A stretch of 64,000 bases of DNA from Nitrospirota bacterium. Lineage in GTDB: Bacteria > Nitrospirota > Nitrospiria > 2-01-FULL-66-17. The notes under the pieces were generated by a model. That model was not told where the DNA came from. It did not search any database and was given only the letters and a program-made list of their open reading frames with translations. The stretch spans positions 42,262-106,261 of the forward strand of contig JBFLXB010000010.1 in the NCBI GenBank assembly GCA_040757335.1, read 5' to 3'. Of the stretch, positions 8,526 to 17,470 are shown one piece after another; positions within the stretch are counted from its first letter, which is position 1, and each line of letters begins with the position of its first letter. Made by a program: the position numbers and the translations under genes.

Positions 8526-9272
8526 TTAGCGCGCGACCTTCGTGCTCGCATGCGTGTGCAATCCGCATTCTTTGTGCTCAGGGGACTCCCACCACCAGCG
8601 TCCAGCCCGGATGTCCTCGCCCGGTTTGATTGCTCGGGTACAGGGCGCGCATCCGATGCTGGGGAATCCCTCGTCGTGCAGCTTGTTGTACGGCACCTTG
8701 TGGGCCTTGATATAATCCCAGACCTGCGATTCTGACCAGTGGATCAACGGGTTGATTTTGGCGATCCCGCGGTGCGCGGCGTCGTGTTCGACCATCGGCG
8801 TGTCGGATCGGGTCACGGCCTGGGCGCTTCGCAGCCCGGTGATCCACGCCTGCAAACCGGACAACGCGCGATTTAACGGCTCGACCTTCCGCACCCCGCA
8901 GCACTCCTTGCGGTTCTCGATGCTCTGATAGAACAAATTGACCCCTTTGCTGCGAACCATCTTCTCGACCGCGTCCGCTTGAGGAAAATAGGCCTCGATC
9001 GAAATGCCGTAGCGGTCGCGAACCGCGTCCATGACCTCGTATGTTTCCGAATGCAGGCGGCCCGTATCCAGGCAGAAGACCCGGGGAGAAGGATGCAGCT
9101 TGCGCAGCATGTCCACCAAGACGACGTCTTCGGCCCCGAAGCTGCAGGCCAGCGCCACCTGTCCCTGAAACGTGTCGAGCGCCCACTTGAGCACGGCCTC
9201 GGGCGGTTGGGTGGTGAACCGCTGATTGATCGTTTGAAGTTGTTCCTGGCTGTGGCTGGCAGTGGTCGTCAT
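8526..9272 (-). CDS. cysH: Adenylylsulfate (APS) reductase, thioredoxin-dependent, 4Fe-4S type
   Basis: 248 residues of the PAPS/APS reductase family. A PP-loop-like Ser-Phe-Gly-Ala-Glu segment begins near residue 44. Cys124-Cys125 and Cys208-x2-Cys211 form the CC/CxxC pair that binds a 4Fe-4S cluster and marks enzymes that use APS. The catalytic Cys236 lies in a Lys-Glu-Cys-Gly-Leu-His tail. It reduces APS to sulfite with thioredoxin. It is the first gene of the operon, with AGAGGAGC before the ATG. Substrate choice (APS rather than PAPS) is inferred from the cluster cysteines and the absence of cysC nearby. Confidence 0.93.
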   Translation of the reverse strand: MTTTASHSQEQLQTINQRFTTQPPEAVLKWALDTFQGQVALACSFGAEDVVLVDMLRKLHPSPRVFCLDTGRLHSETYEVMDAVRDRYGISIEAYFPQADAVEKMVRSKGVNLFYQSIENRKECCGVRKVEPLNRALSGLQAWITGLRSAQAVTRSDTPMVEHDAAHRGIAKINPLIHWSESQVWDYIKAHKVPYNKLHDEGFPSIGCAPCTRAIKPGEDIRAGRWWWESPEHKECGLHTHASTKVAR

Positions 9273-9408
9273 GATCGAGTCAGCTCCTCTTCATAAGTGC
9301 TTAAGAAAGGTAAGATTCCCGCTCGAAGCTCGGACTGTTCAGAGCCCAGACGGTCCAACCCCTCTGAATTACTCAGGATTTAGATACTATAGGGAGGGAC
9401 AATGGAGC
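9273..9408. promoter_or_regulatory. Divergent intergenic region between cysH and a CorC-like gene
   Basis: This 136-bp gap must hold the promoters of the sulfate assimilation operon and the CorC-like gene. An imperfect palindrome CTGAATTACTCAG (9364-9376) sits inside a T/A-rich stretch that also contains TACTAT and, on the other strand, TATAGT. No convincing -35 element pairs with either. The palindrome is a candidate site for a sulfur regulator. That is an inference only. Confidence 0.3.
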
Positions 9409-10830
9409 ATGTCAAGGTATTTCCTGGGAAGCGGGCTTTCCGGGCGCCTTGTCAGAATTCGGTCCGATTTGTTATCGTTACGGTCAGAGTGTCCCGCCCA
9501 GATTCTGCGTGAGATAGAGTTGCCCTGGTATTCGATATTCGCCATCCTGGCCCTGGTCTTGGCCAACGGGTTTTTCGCAGCCGCGGAGATCGCCATCCTC
9601 ACGGTCCGGAAGGGCCGGATCTTGCAACTGGTCGAGGCCGGAAAACATCGGGCCAAAGATGTACAACGGCTTCAGGCCGATCCCGAGCGCTTTCTAGCCA
9701 CCATTCAAATCGGCATCACGGTGATCAGCGCCCTGACCGGTGCGGTGGGCGGCGTCACCGCGATCGAGAACCTGAAACCCTATCTCGAAGGCATCCCGAA
9801 TCCCGTGCTCCGAAGCGCCAGCGAGGGCATCGCGCTCACCATCGTGGTCGTCTCCATCTCCTATCTCTCGCTCGTCTTCGGGGAACTAGTCCCGAAGTCC
9901 CTGGCCCTGCGGTATCCCGAGCACATCGCCCTCTGGGTCGCCTGGCCGATCGACGCGCTGGCGCGACTGTCCTCGGCGGCGGTCAAAATTCTCACGTGGT
10001 CGAGCCGGCTCATCTTGAGACCGTTGGGCGCTCCGTCGCGACCGGCGTTTATGCCCGAGGAGGAGATCAAGAGCCTCTTATTACAGGGCCGTGAATCCGG
10101 CGTAATCGATTCGACCGAACAGGAGTTGATCCACTCGGTCTTCGAGTTCGCGGACATTTCGGTCAAGGAAGTCATGATCCCTGCCCCGCGGATCCACGCG
10201 ATCAAGCTGGATACACCGCTCGACGCGGTCTTGGCCGACATTGTCGAGAACAAGTTCTCCCGGTATCCGGTCTACCGCGAGGAACTCAACGACATCTGCG
10301 GCGTCGTGTACACCAAAGACATTCTGGATGCCATGGTGCGGCGCTTGCCCATCGACATCAAGGCCCTCATGCACCCGGCCTACTTTGTGCCCGAGAGCAT
10401 GAAGGTGAGCCACCTCCTCAAGGAGATGCAGCGACGCCACGCTCAGATGGCCATCGTGGTCAATGAATACGGCGCGGTCGAGGGCGTGGTGACCATGGAG
10501 GATTTGATCGAGGAGATCGTGGGCGAGATCAGGGACGAATACGATCTCGAGGAACGGGCGGTGGAGCGCATGAAGGACGGCTCCTTGGTGGTGGACGCGT
10601 CGCTGTCGGTCCGCGATCTCAAGGAAGAGTACGGCCTCCCCATTCCCGAATCCCCGCTCTACGAGACTTTGGGCGGGTTCGTGATGGCCCAGTTGCAGAA
10701 CATCCCGCGAAGCGGAGCCATCACACACTACAATCAGCTCAAATTTACGATCGTGGACATGGAAGGCCGGCGAATCATGAAGGTGAAAATAGAAAAGGTT
10801 CCAGGTTACGACAAGACGGCAGTGTCGTAG
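9409..10830 (+). CDS. CNNM/CorC (HlyC) family membrane protein with CBS domains
   Basis: About 473 residues from the ATG at 9409, which has GGGAGGG about 10 bp upstream. A TTG at 9520 would give the more usual short N-terminus and cannot be excluded. The N-terminal DUF21/CNNM domain carries about four hydrophobic segments and a Gly-Glu-Leu-Val-Pro-Lys motif. Two CBS domains follow, with Val-Met-Ile-Pro-Ala-Pro-Arg at the first and a Met-Glu-Asp-Leu-Ile-Glu-Glu-Ile-Val-Gly-Glu element at the end of the second. The C-terminal CorC_HlyC domain is intact. The family is linked to magnesium or cobalt efflux and was once called hemolysin-like. It is monocistronic, divergent from cysH and convergent with pabC. 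Confidence 0.88.
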   Translation: MSRYFLGSGLSGRLVRIRSDLLSLRSECPAQILREIELPWYSIFAILALVLANGFFAAAEIAILTVRKGRILQLVEAGKHRAKDVQRLQADPERFLATIQIGITVISALTGAVGGVTAIENLKPYLEGIPNPVLRSASEGIALTIVVVSISYLSLVFGELVPKSLALRYPEHIALWVAWPIDALARLSSAAVKILTWSSRLILRPLGAPSRPAFMPEEEIKSLLLQGRESGVIDSTEQELIHSVFEFADISVKEVMIPAPRIHAIKLDTPLDAVLADIVENKFSRYPVYREELNDICGVVYTKDILDAMVRRLPIDIKALMHPAYFVPESMKVSHLLKEMQRRHAQMAIVVNEYGAVEGVVTMEDLIEEIVGEIRDEYDLEERAVERMKDGSLVVDASLSVRDLKEEYGLPIPESPLYETLGGFVMAQLQNIPRSGAITHYNQLKFTIVDMEGRRIMKVKIEKVPGYDKTAVS

Positions 10831-10841
10831 TTTTCTCTCGT

Positions 10842-11705
10842 TTATCTCGTTCCAATCGTTTCCCTTACAAACTCCTGATATCTCCGTCGTAGCGCCAGCG
10901 TAACAGGACCGGGCTGTCCGGACCCTATGAGACGTCCGTCCACCCGCGTAACCGGCAGCACTTCCATTCCGGTACTCGTCAGAAACACCTCGTCGCCCTC
11001 CCGCAGCGACTCCGGCGAGATGGAGCTTTCCTCGGTGACGAAGCCGTCGCGGCGGGCCAGATCCAGCACCACCTCGCGGGTGATGCCTTGAAGGATGCCG
11101 TCGGAAAGGGGAGGCGTCCGAAGGCGTCCGTCCTCCACGCAGAAGATATTGCTGACTGTTCCCTCGGCGACGAATCCTGATCCGGTACAGAGCACGGCCT
11201 CATCTGCGCCCTGTTCGGTGGCTTCGCGTTTGGCCTGGACGTGGGCCATGAGGCTGAGCGATTTGACGTGCGGCGCCAAGGCTGCAGGCCGCAGGCGGCT
11301 CTCGTTCAGGACTACGATCGAGGCGCCGGACGTGTACAACCGCTCTGGGTAACCGGAGAACGGCTGTTCCACGGCCACCAGGGCCGGATCAACGGCCTCA
11401 CTCGGCTCCCATCCCGGAGACACGCCGCGGGTCAGCGTGGTACGGACCAGGGCGTGCAGGGGCTCGTTGCGGTCGATCAACTCGCGGATGAGCCGAGCCA
11501 ACGTCGGCGGATCGGGGAGGGGGGTGATGCCCAGCGCGCGGGCTCCGTTGAGCAGGCGCGCGACGTGGCGTTCGAGCAGGAACGGTCGTCCCTCGTACAC
11601 GCGGAGCGTATCGAACACCCCGTCGCCGTAGCGAAACCCGCGGTCGTGCACCGAGACGACCGCCTCGCTGTCGCGCACAAAGGTTCCGCCCACCAGGGCC
11701 CACAT
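10842..11705 (-). CDS. pabC: Aminodeoxychorismate lyase / class IV aminotransferase
   Basis: 287-residue fold-type IV PLP enzyme. The Asp-Arg-Gly-Phe-Arg-Tyr-Gly-Asp-Gly-Val-Phe motif lies near residue 21, the likely PLP lysine is Lys148 (HVKSLS), and a Glu-Gly-Thr-Val-Ser-Asn-Ile-Phe phosphate/PLP-binding segment follows. D-amino acid and branched-chain aminotransferases share these motifs. Its start lies 2 bp after the stop of pabB, which argues for 4-amino-4-deoxychorismate lyase, giving p-aminobenzoate for folate. ATG at 11705. Confidence 0.85.
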   Translation of the reverse strand: MWALVGGTFVRDSEAVVSVHDRGFRYGDGVFDTLRVYEGRPFLLERHVARLLNGARALGITPLPDPPTLARLIRELIDRNEPLHALVRTTLTRGVSPGWEPSEAVDPALVAVEQPFSGYPERLYTSGASIVVLNESRLRPAALAPHVKSLSLMAHVQAKREATEQGADEAVLCTGSGFVAEGTVSNIFCVEDGRLRTPPLSDGILQGITREVVLDLARRDGFVTEESSISPESLREGDEVFLTSTGMEVLPVTRVDGRLIGSGQPGPVTLALRRRYQEFVRETIGTR

Positions 11706-11707
11706 GC

Positions 11708-13240
11708 TCAGCGGACTGCGTCGATCAACGCTTGCGCTTTGTACAGAGTCTCGGCGTGCTCTTTTTCTGGGTCCGAGTCCGCGACGATCCCCGCGCCCGC
11801 GTAAAAAGCCAATTCGCCGCGGGAGAGCGTCAACGTTCGGATCACGATGTTCCAGTCCATGTGCCCGGACCAGGACACGTAGCCGATTGAGCCGGTGTAC
11901 AAGCCTCGCGAGACCGGTTCCAGCTCCTCGATGATTTCCATGCAGCGGATCTTGGGCACGCCGGTGATGGTGCCGCCGGGAAACATGGCGTCCAGTACGT
12001 CGAAATTCGTCGCGTTGTTGCGTAGCGTGCCGCGGATGTTGGACACGATGTGGATCACGTGGGAGTAGTGCTCCGTGACCATGAGCTCATCCACCTTGAC
12101 CGATCCGTAGGCGCAGACGCGGCCCAGGTCATTGCGTTCCAAATCGACCAGCATCAGGTGTTCGGCCCGCTCCTTGGCGTTCAGCAGCAGATCGGTTGTC
12201 AGCCGCGCGTCGTCAGCCGAGTTCGCGCCGCGGGGCCGCGTGCCCGCGATGGGCCGAGTCTCCACTTCGCGCCCCGCGCGGCGCACCAGTCGCTCCGGAG
12301 ATGAGCAGATCACGTGCGTGTCGCCGAGGTCCAGAAACGCGGCGAAGGGCGAGGGATTGATCGTGTGGAGGCGTCGATACACGTCCAGGCCGTCGCGTCC
12401 CGCATACGGAGCGGTGAACCGCTGCGCCAGATTGGCTTGAAAAATATCGCCGGCGGCAATGTAGGCCTTGGCCCGCTCCACCATGGCGCAGTAATCCTCG
12501 CGGGACATGCCGGTTGCAACGATTGGGCGCGTCTCCCGGAGATTGGACGGCGACGCCACCGGATGCGTCACTGTAGCCAGGAACGCCTCCAACCGTTCTC
12601 GCCCCTCCTTCAAGAGGCCGGCGCGCGACTCACCGGCAAACCGCTCCGGAGCTGGGCAGAACGACGCAGTCAAGGTGCGTTCCGCGAGATCGAATGCGCC
12701 AACGAGGTCCACGAAGAGCCAGTACAGATCGGGAAACAGCGCCGCGCGAGCGGGATGACCGGGCCGGAGATGGCGGCGGGACAAGCCGTACCCCAAACAG
12801 CCGACCACGCCGCCGACAAACGGCGGCGCGCCGGGAGGCATGCTAACCCCAGAGCCGTCCATCAGGGCAAACGCGTCGCGGAGCGGATCAGCAGTCGGCG
12901 TCCAACTTTGCCACTGATCGTGCGGCGTCCATTGCCTCAGGAGTCTGTTGCGGGCTTCCAAGATCTGGTACGGGGACCCGCCGATAAACGAGTAGCGCGC
13001 TTGGGCACCACGGCCGGCCGGGGCGCCGCTTTCGAGTAGAAACGAGGGCTGATCACGTAAGATCGCGTGATACGCGTCGAGGGGCGTGAGATGGTGAAAC
13101 GGGATTCTGGCCAGCAGCGGAACCGGGCCGGGGGCATTCAGAAATTGCGAGGCGTTGATGAGCACGCGCCATCTTCCCGCGGCGTCCCGGACAGTGTCAA
13201 GCGCGTTGGGTTTGCGTGAACCCTGCGTCAGCGTTGACAC
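11708..13240 (-). CDS. pabB: Aminodeoxychorismate synthase component I
   Basis: 510 residues, chorismate-binding family. Conserved features include Ser-Ser-Pro-Glu-Arg-Leu-Val followed by Thr-Arg-Pro-Ile-Ala-Gly-Thr-Arg-Pro-Arg-Gly, a VDLERNDLGRVC motif, Thr-Gly-Val-Pro-Lys-Ile-Arg, and the C-terminal Gly-Ala-Gly-Ile-Val-Ala-Asp-Ser. It uses ammonia from a PabA-type glutaminase to convert chorismate to aminodeoxychorismate. No PabA domain is fused or adjacent, so an unlinked PabA or TrpG partner is needed. Component I of anthranilate synthase is the alternative, but coupling to pabC favours PabB. The GTG start at 13240 lacks a clear ribosome-binding site, and a GTG at codon 25 is possible. 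Confidence 0.88.
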   Translation of the reverse strand: MSTLTQGSRKPNALDTVRDAAGRWRVLINASQFLNAPGPVPLLARIPFHHLTPLDAYHAILRDQPSFLLESGAPAGRGAQARYSFIGGSPYQILEARNRLLRQWTPHDQWQSWTPTADPLRDAFALMDGSGVSMPPGAPPFVGGVVGCLGYGLSRRHLRPGHPARAALFPDLYWLFVDLVGAFDLAERTLTASFCPAPERFAGESRAGLLKEGRERLEAFLATVTHPVASPSNLRETRPIVATGMSREDYCAMVERAKAYIAAGDIFQANLAQRFTAPYAGRDGLDVYRRLHTINPSPFAAFLDLGDTHVICSSPERLVRRAGREVETRPIAGTRPRGANSADDARLTTDLLLNAKERAEHLMLVDLERNDLGRVCAYGSVKVDELMVTEHYSHVIHIVSNIRGTLRNNATNFDVLDAMFPGGTITGVPKIRCMEIIEELEPVSRGLYTGSIGYVSWSGHMDWNIVIRTLTLSRGELAFYAGAGIVADSDPEKEHAETLYKAQALIDAVR

Positions 13241-13322
13241 GCCTTTGCCCGCGGATATACTTGCCCCGGTTGCGCGAGGCTGGGCAAGGGTTTCCGGCCC
13301 GCGCAGGTCTTTCTAGCACACT

Positions 13323-15056
13323 ATGGCGAGCGACACCGTGCAGTCTGCCCCGTCGGGTTCCTCGCCGACGTCGGATCCCGACGATCCCCAGTTGGTCGAG
13401 TCGGCCCGCGAGGTCATGCGGGCGCTGACCAAGGCCGTCAAAGCCTCCAAGATGTACCTCCCTGAGCATGACATTTGTCGCCGCTTTCGCGACGAGTTCG
13501 CGACGCGACTGGCGCGACACCTGGATGAACACGGGAACCTCCCGCTGACGATCCGAGGGTATGAGTTCTTGGTCGGGACCACCCCGGTCTATGAGGAACC
13601 CACCCGATTCGAAAACCTGGCGTTTCGGTGTTCTTCGGACGGGCTGAGAGAGCTCGTCTTACACCAAGGACTGACCAGGGGAGAACTCGATGCCGTGCTG
13701 GGGGTGTTGACTGCTGAGTCGCGGCCGTTGGACAGCGATATGGTGACCAGGTTGTGGGAGTTAGCGCTGCCGCACGTGACCTACCAGGTCGCGGAAGTCC
13801 AGGACGGTCCGGAGACCAGTAACCCAGGGCTCTCGTCCTTGCCGGCGCCAACCGCTGCGCTGGCCGGCGCGGATCGGCCGACCTCCGGCACGGAATCCGC
13901 TCCTTCGGTTCCGGAACCAGAGTTGATTCCCGAAACGCCGATTGATTCGGGCAGCGTCGTGTTCACGCTGACGGATGAAGAGATCGCCTCGCTGCAGCAA
14001 CAGGTGACTGACGACACCGCGCAGGACTACGTGGAACAGTTGATCGATATCCTGGTGTCGATCCTTGCGCTGGACGATGACGAGCAGTCGTTTCTGGAAG
14101 TGTTGCAAGTGCTGGACGATATCGTGGCCACGTGCGTGCGACAGGGCCGGTTCATTCGCGCCAGAGACATCGTCGCGAGGCTGCTCGCGCTGCGTGACGA
14201 CGAAGCCAGGGTGTCGGAGCGTAGCCGAGAACTCATTCGGGTCGTGTGGACCCAACTCGGGCGCTGGGAGCGCGTGGCGGTGCTCGAAGAGGCGCTCAAT
14301 CAACCAGGCACGTGGGACCGCGACGCATTGGCCGCCTACATGGGCGTCCTCCCGCCGGCGGCGGTCGAGGCGTTGATCACGTTGCTCGAACGCGCGCAGA
14401 CGGCCACGGGGCGACGGATGGTGTGCGACGCGCTCGAAGCGTTCGGGGCGGAAGGCGTGGAGGCGATTCTTCTGGGACTTCCCTCCGCGCCGTGGTACGT
14501 GGCGCGGAACCTGATCCACGTGCTCGGGTCGGTCAAGGACCTTCGCGCGATGCCGGCGTTGGAAACTGCGATGCGTCATGCCGAGGTACGGATCCGCAGG
14601 GAGGCGCTCAAGGCCATCGACGCGCTGGGCGTGGAACATGTGAAACACGCGCTCCCCAAATGGTTGAACGATGCGGACGAAGGCGTGCGGCTGCACGCCC
14701 TCAAACTGGCGCGCCGGCACGCGTGGCCCGGGCTGTTCAACGCGCTGTCCGACGTGATCGCGGACCACGCGTTCGTCCATCGCAGCGAGGTGGAGCAGCG
14801 CGAGTGGTTCGACGCGCTGGCCGCGGTGGGGGCTGACGCCGCGCTACCACTCATCGCCCGATACTTGACGCCGGAACGCGCGTGGCCGTGGATCTTCGTG
14901 ACGCGCCACGATCCCCGCGCTCGTCACGCGGTGGCGGCGGCTCGACGCATCGGCACGCCGGCTGCGACCGCTCTGCTGCGAGACGCTGCGGCGCGCCGTG
15001 GACCGGTGAGCGACGAGGCGCGTCGCGCCCTGCGCGAGTTGGAACGGGCCGCGTGA
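13323..15056 (+). CDS. HEAT-repeat protein of unknown function
   Basis: 577 residues. The N-terminal 150 residues resemble the segment that precedes HD domains in a number of signalling proteins (a helical stretch with a Lys-Met-Tyr-Leu-Pro-Glu-His motif). An acidic, low-complexity linker covers about 160-220. The C-terminal 330 residues are helical HEAT-like repeats, with Arg/Ala-Leu pairs repeating about every 30 residues. No catalytic motif is visible. Its TGA overlaps the ATG of the next HD-GYP-like gene (ATGA), so the two proteins probably work together, perhaps as regulator or scaffold and phosphodiesterase. Start ATG 13323, with no clear ribosome-binding site. Confidence 0.75.
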   Translation: MASDTVQSAPSGSSPTSDPDDPQLVESAREVMRALTKAVKASKMYLPEHDICRRFRDEFATRLARHLDEHGNLPLTIRGYEFLVGTTPVYEEPTRFENLAFRCSSDGLRELVLHQGLTRGELDAVLGVLTAESRPLDSDMVTRLWELALPHVTYQVAEVQDGPETSNPGLSSLPAPTAALAGADRPTSGTESAPSVPEPELIPETPIDSGSVVFTLTDEEIASLQQQVTDDTAQDYVEQLIDILVSILALDDDEQSFLEVLQVLDDIVATCVRQGRFIRARDIVARLLALRDDEARVSERSRELIRVVWTQLGRWERVAVLEEALNQPGTWDRDALAAYMGVLPPAAVEALITLLERAQTATGRRMVCDALEAFGAEGVEAILLGLPSAPWYVARNLIHVLGSVKDLRAMPALETAMRHAEVRIRREALKAIDALGVEHVKHALPKWLNDADEGVRLHALKLARRHAWPGLFNALSDVIADHAFVHRSEVEQREWFDALAAVGADAALPLIARYLTPERAWPWIFVTRHDPRARHAVAAARRIGTPAATALLRDAAARRGPVSDEARRALRELERAA

Positions 15057-16522
15057 TGAAGGCCGGGGCCGCTCAAAACGCCGCGCCCAAGTTGTTCGAA
15101 GCGCTCAAGGGCAGCCGCATTCGGGACGAGAACCTTCACCGTATCGGCAAACGTCTGGTCTACCAGATCCACATCCTGCTCAAGACCGCCCACATCCACC
15201 TGGCCGGGAACGTGGCGCTGAATCAGCCGGCGGAACGGTTGGTCAAGACCGTGGCTGAGATCGACGAATGGCGCGGCGAGCCGGTCTTGCGGCAGGACGG
15301 GGATCATCTCTATCTGGATGACTTCCGACTCAAGATGGATCTGGAAGGCTACATCGGATTTACCGAGCTCATGGCCGAGATGCGGAAACGAGGCGTGGGC
15401 AGCATTCGATTAGATCCCATGATCAGCGTCGAGGAAGTCATCGAGTTCGCGCGCCTGTGGGCCACTGGGTCGCCGGCGACCATGGACGAGCTGTCGGTCG
15501 TGCTGCGCGAGCGCGGGGTGTCGCATGTGGAACTCGCGCCGCCGGCCTCGTCGCGCGGGAAGCCCGCTCGCGAACGCGAGAGCCACAAGGCGGTGGCGAA
15601 GCGCACGTACTTTCGCACGATCTCGGCCGTGGGCGAAGTCATGGAAAGCGTCAAGCTCAAGCAGGCGGTGGGGGTCCGAAAATCCAAGCGGGTGGTGCAG
15701 GGCTTGGTGGACCTCATGCTCCAGGACGAAAACACCTTGTTGGGGCTGGCCACGTTGCGCAGCCACGACGAATACACCTACAGCCACTGCGTCAACGTCT
15801 GCATCCTGGCCCTGACCATGGGCCAACGCCTGGGCTACGACCGCGCGCACCTGTCCGAACTGGGTGTGGCCGCGCTGTTTCACGACGTGGGCAAGGCCGA
15901 CATTCCCTTGGAGATCCTCAACAAGGGGAGCGCGTTCACGCCCGAGGAATGGCGCGTGATCCGGCGACACCCGATACTCGGCGTCAAGAGTCTCTTGCGC
16001 CTCAAAGGGCTCGACGACGTGTCCACCAAGATCGTGATCGCGGGGTTCGAGCACCATCTCAACTACGACCTGTCCGGTTACCCCAAGCTGGCGCAGCCGC
16101 GGAAACTGACGTTGTTCGGGCGCATCATCTCGCTGGTGGACTGCTACGACGCGATGACCGCCTCGCGGGTGTACAGCCGGGTCCCGCTCGCGCCCGACAA
16201 GGCGCTCCGCCTGATGGTGGCCAAAGCCGGGACCGTCTACGATCCGCTGCTGCTCAAGGTGTTCGCCAACTGCATGGGCGTGTACCCGGTGGGGACCATT
16301 GTCCGGTTCGACACCGGCGAGGTGGGGGTCGTGGTGGGGAGCCATCCGTCGCCGGACCGCCGCGCGCACCCGATGGTCAAGGTGATTCGCGGCGCCGCAG
16401 GAACGGACCTGGACGGAGAAATGATCGATCTCGCGGACCATGACGCTCGTCCGATCCGACGGATCGTGGACACGAGCGACGCCCAGTCGCTCGGTATCGA
16501 CCTCGCTCGGTATTTTTGCTGA
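15056..16522 (+). CDS. HD-GYP-like phosphohydrolase
   Basis: About 488 residues from the ATG at 15056 that overlaps the upstream stop. A GTG one codon earlier is equally possible. The C-terminal domain has the metal-binding HDVGK at about 276-280, a downstream His-Pro-Ile-Leu-Gly, and Glu-His-His-Leu-Asn-Tyr-Asp-Leu-Ser-Gly-Tyr-Pro. The last corresponds to the HHE-x-x-DGSGYP signature in a degenerate form. Cyclic di-GMP hydrolysis is therefore plausible but not certain. The N-terminal 200 residues contain no recognised sensor domain and resemble the start of the preceding HEAT protein. A GGDEF-EAL protein is encoded 1.5 kb downstream. Confidence 0.82.
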   Translation: MKAGAAQNAAPKLFEALKGSRIRDENLHRIGKRLVYQIHILLKTAHIHLAGNVALNQPAERLVKTVAEIDEWRGEPVLRQDGDHLYLDDFRLKMDLEGYIGFTELMAEMRKRGVGSIRLDPMISVEEVIEFARLWATGSPATMDELSVVLRERGVSHVELAPPASSRGKPARERESHKAVAKRTYFRTISAVGEVMESVKLKQAVGVRKSKRVVQGLVDLMLQDENTLLGLATLRSHDEYTYSHCVNVCILALTMGQRLGYDRAHLSELGVAALFHDVGKADIPLEILNKGSAFTPEEWRVIRRHPILGVKSLLRLKGLDDVSTKIVIAGFEHHLNYDLSGYPKLAQPRKLTLFGRIISLVDCYDAMTASRVYSRVPLAPDKALRLMVAKAGTVYDPLLLKVFANCMGVYPVGTIVRFDTGEVGVVVGSHPSPDRRAHPMVKVIRGAAGTDLDGEMIDLADHDARPIRRIVDTSDAQSLGIDLARYFC

Positions 16523-16649
16523 CGCATCCACGCCTCACCTTGATTTCTCCCAGGCCGGGGTGGTATGGGTATGCCCGTTTTGCGACGTGTGTTCCGCGCC
16601 CGTGACGATTCGAAAATAAATGAATGAGGGAGAGGGGGTGACGTGACTG

Positions 16650-16925
16650 ATGAAGAAGCTCGTGATGGTACCGTTGATCGCCGCGCTCATGATCTTGCCT
16701 TTAACGGGATGTGAATCGAAGAAACTCAAGGAAGAGAACGCCAGCCTCAAACAACAAGTAGACTCGTTGACCATGGAAAAGAACGGGTTGGCGGCCAAGG
16801 CCGATGAATTGAGCAAGGCGAATGCGGACCTTCAGGCCAAAGTCGGGGACCTGGAAAAGAAGGTGGCGGAGTTGTCCAAACCGAAGCCCGCGCCGGCGAA
16901 AAAGACTACAACCAAGAGGAAATAG
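16650..16925 (+). CDS. Small coiled-coil lipoprotein (Lpp-like)
   Basis: 91 residues. A lipoprotein signal peptide ends in a lipobox Leu-Thr-Gly-Cys (Cys21). A strongly heptad-patterned coiled coil runs from about 23 to 75, followed by a Pro/Ala/Lys-rich tail that ends Lys-Arg-Lys. The layout resembles murein lipoprotein Lpp, with a basic terminus that could contact or link to peptidoglycan. That is inference. A purine-rich GAGGGAGAGGGGG lies upstream of the ATG. A strong intrinsic terminator follows directly, so it is probably a monocistronic, well-expressed gene. Confidence 0.8.
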   Translation: MKKLVMVPLIAALMILPLTGCESKKLKEENASLKQQVDSLTMEKNGLAAKADELSKANADLQAKVGDLEKKVAELSKPKPAPAKKTTTKRK

Positions 16926-16948
16926 TCGATCTTTCAGGTAAATCGGTT

Positions 16949-16982
16949 CCGGGGCGGACCCATTGGGTCCGCCCCGGTTTTT
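16949..16982 (+). terminator. Intrinsic terminator of the Lpp-like gene
   Basis: A perfect 12-bp GC-rich stem (CCGGGGCGGACC / GGTCCGCCCCGG) with a 5-nt loop is followed directly by TTTTT. It lies 24 bp after the lipoprotein stop codon. Confidence 0.9.
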
Positions 16983-17005
16983 CCCTAATCCAGCCCAACC
17001 TAACT

Positions 17006-17041
17006 GCCCGAAATACGGCGCCTGAACGCCGTATTTCGGGC
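17006..17041. repeat. Perfect 15-bp palindromic hairpin without T-tract
   Basis: GCCCGAAATACGGCG and its exact complement are separated by 6 nt (CCTGAA). It lies 24 bp beyond the terminator and about 125 bp before the next gene. No T-run flanks either side, so it is not a standard terminator. It could be a REP-like element, a backup transcription stop or an RNA stabiliser. Confidence 0.6.
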
Positions 17042-17164
17042 GGAACCGCCCATCGGTTTCGTGCCCTGACTTTCATAACCCTCGCTGTGTCGGCGGTTTT
17101 CGAGCTTGCCTGAACGTGGCACGCCCTGTGCTCTGCACCGCGGGCAAGGGGGAGGTGATCAGGG

Positions 17165-17449
17165 ATGAAACAGTGGACAACGAGCCTCTGCGCAATGGCG
17201 GCTGTGCTCGCTCTTTCCGTCGCGGCCTACGCGGGGATGACGATGGTCAGCGGCGAGGTGACGAAGTACGAAGTAGGAAAAACGATCGCGGTCAAAGATA
17301 CGCAGGGAATGGTGCACGCGCTCGAGATCACCAAAGACACCAAGGTGGAGGGTGACGTTAAGGTAGGCGCGAACGTCTCGGTGGAAGCCGAAGGCAAGAC
17401 CGCGCAGATCGTGAAAGCCGCCAAGGTGGGCGGCGAGTTCGGCGGTTAG
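17165..17449 (+). CDS. Small exported protein of unknown function
   Basis: 94 residues with a signal peptide (Lys-rich start, hydrophobic core about 7-21, cleavage probably after Ala-Tyr-Ala). The mature part is about 70 residues and strand-rich, with repeated Val-x-Val and Lys-Val patterns. It resembles small DUF5666-like beta-barrel domains, but I am not confident of the family. An excellent ribosome-binding site GGGGGAGGTGATC precedes the ATG. The context gives no functional hint. Confidence 0.7.
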   Translation: MKQWTTSLCAMAAVLALSVAAYAGMTMVSGEVTKYEVGKTIAVKDTQGMVHALEITKDTKVEGDVKVGANVSVEAEGKTAQIVKAAKVGGEFGG

Positions 17450-17470
17450 CGGCATTAGCGAGCCTCCAAC

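Noticed and set aside
7038..8735. A plus-strand open frame of 565 codons opposite sulfite reductase
   Set aside because: The minus-strand frame has all siroheme and cluster motifs and a ribosome-binding site. The plus frame has no domain features.
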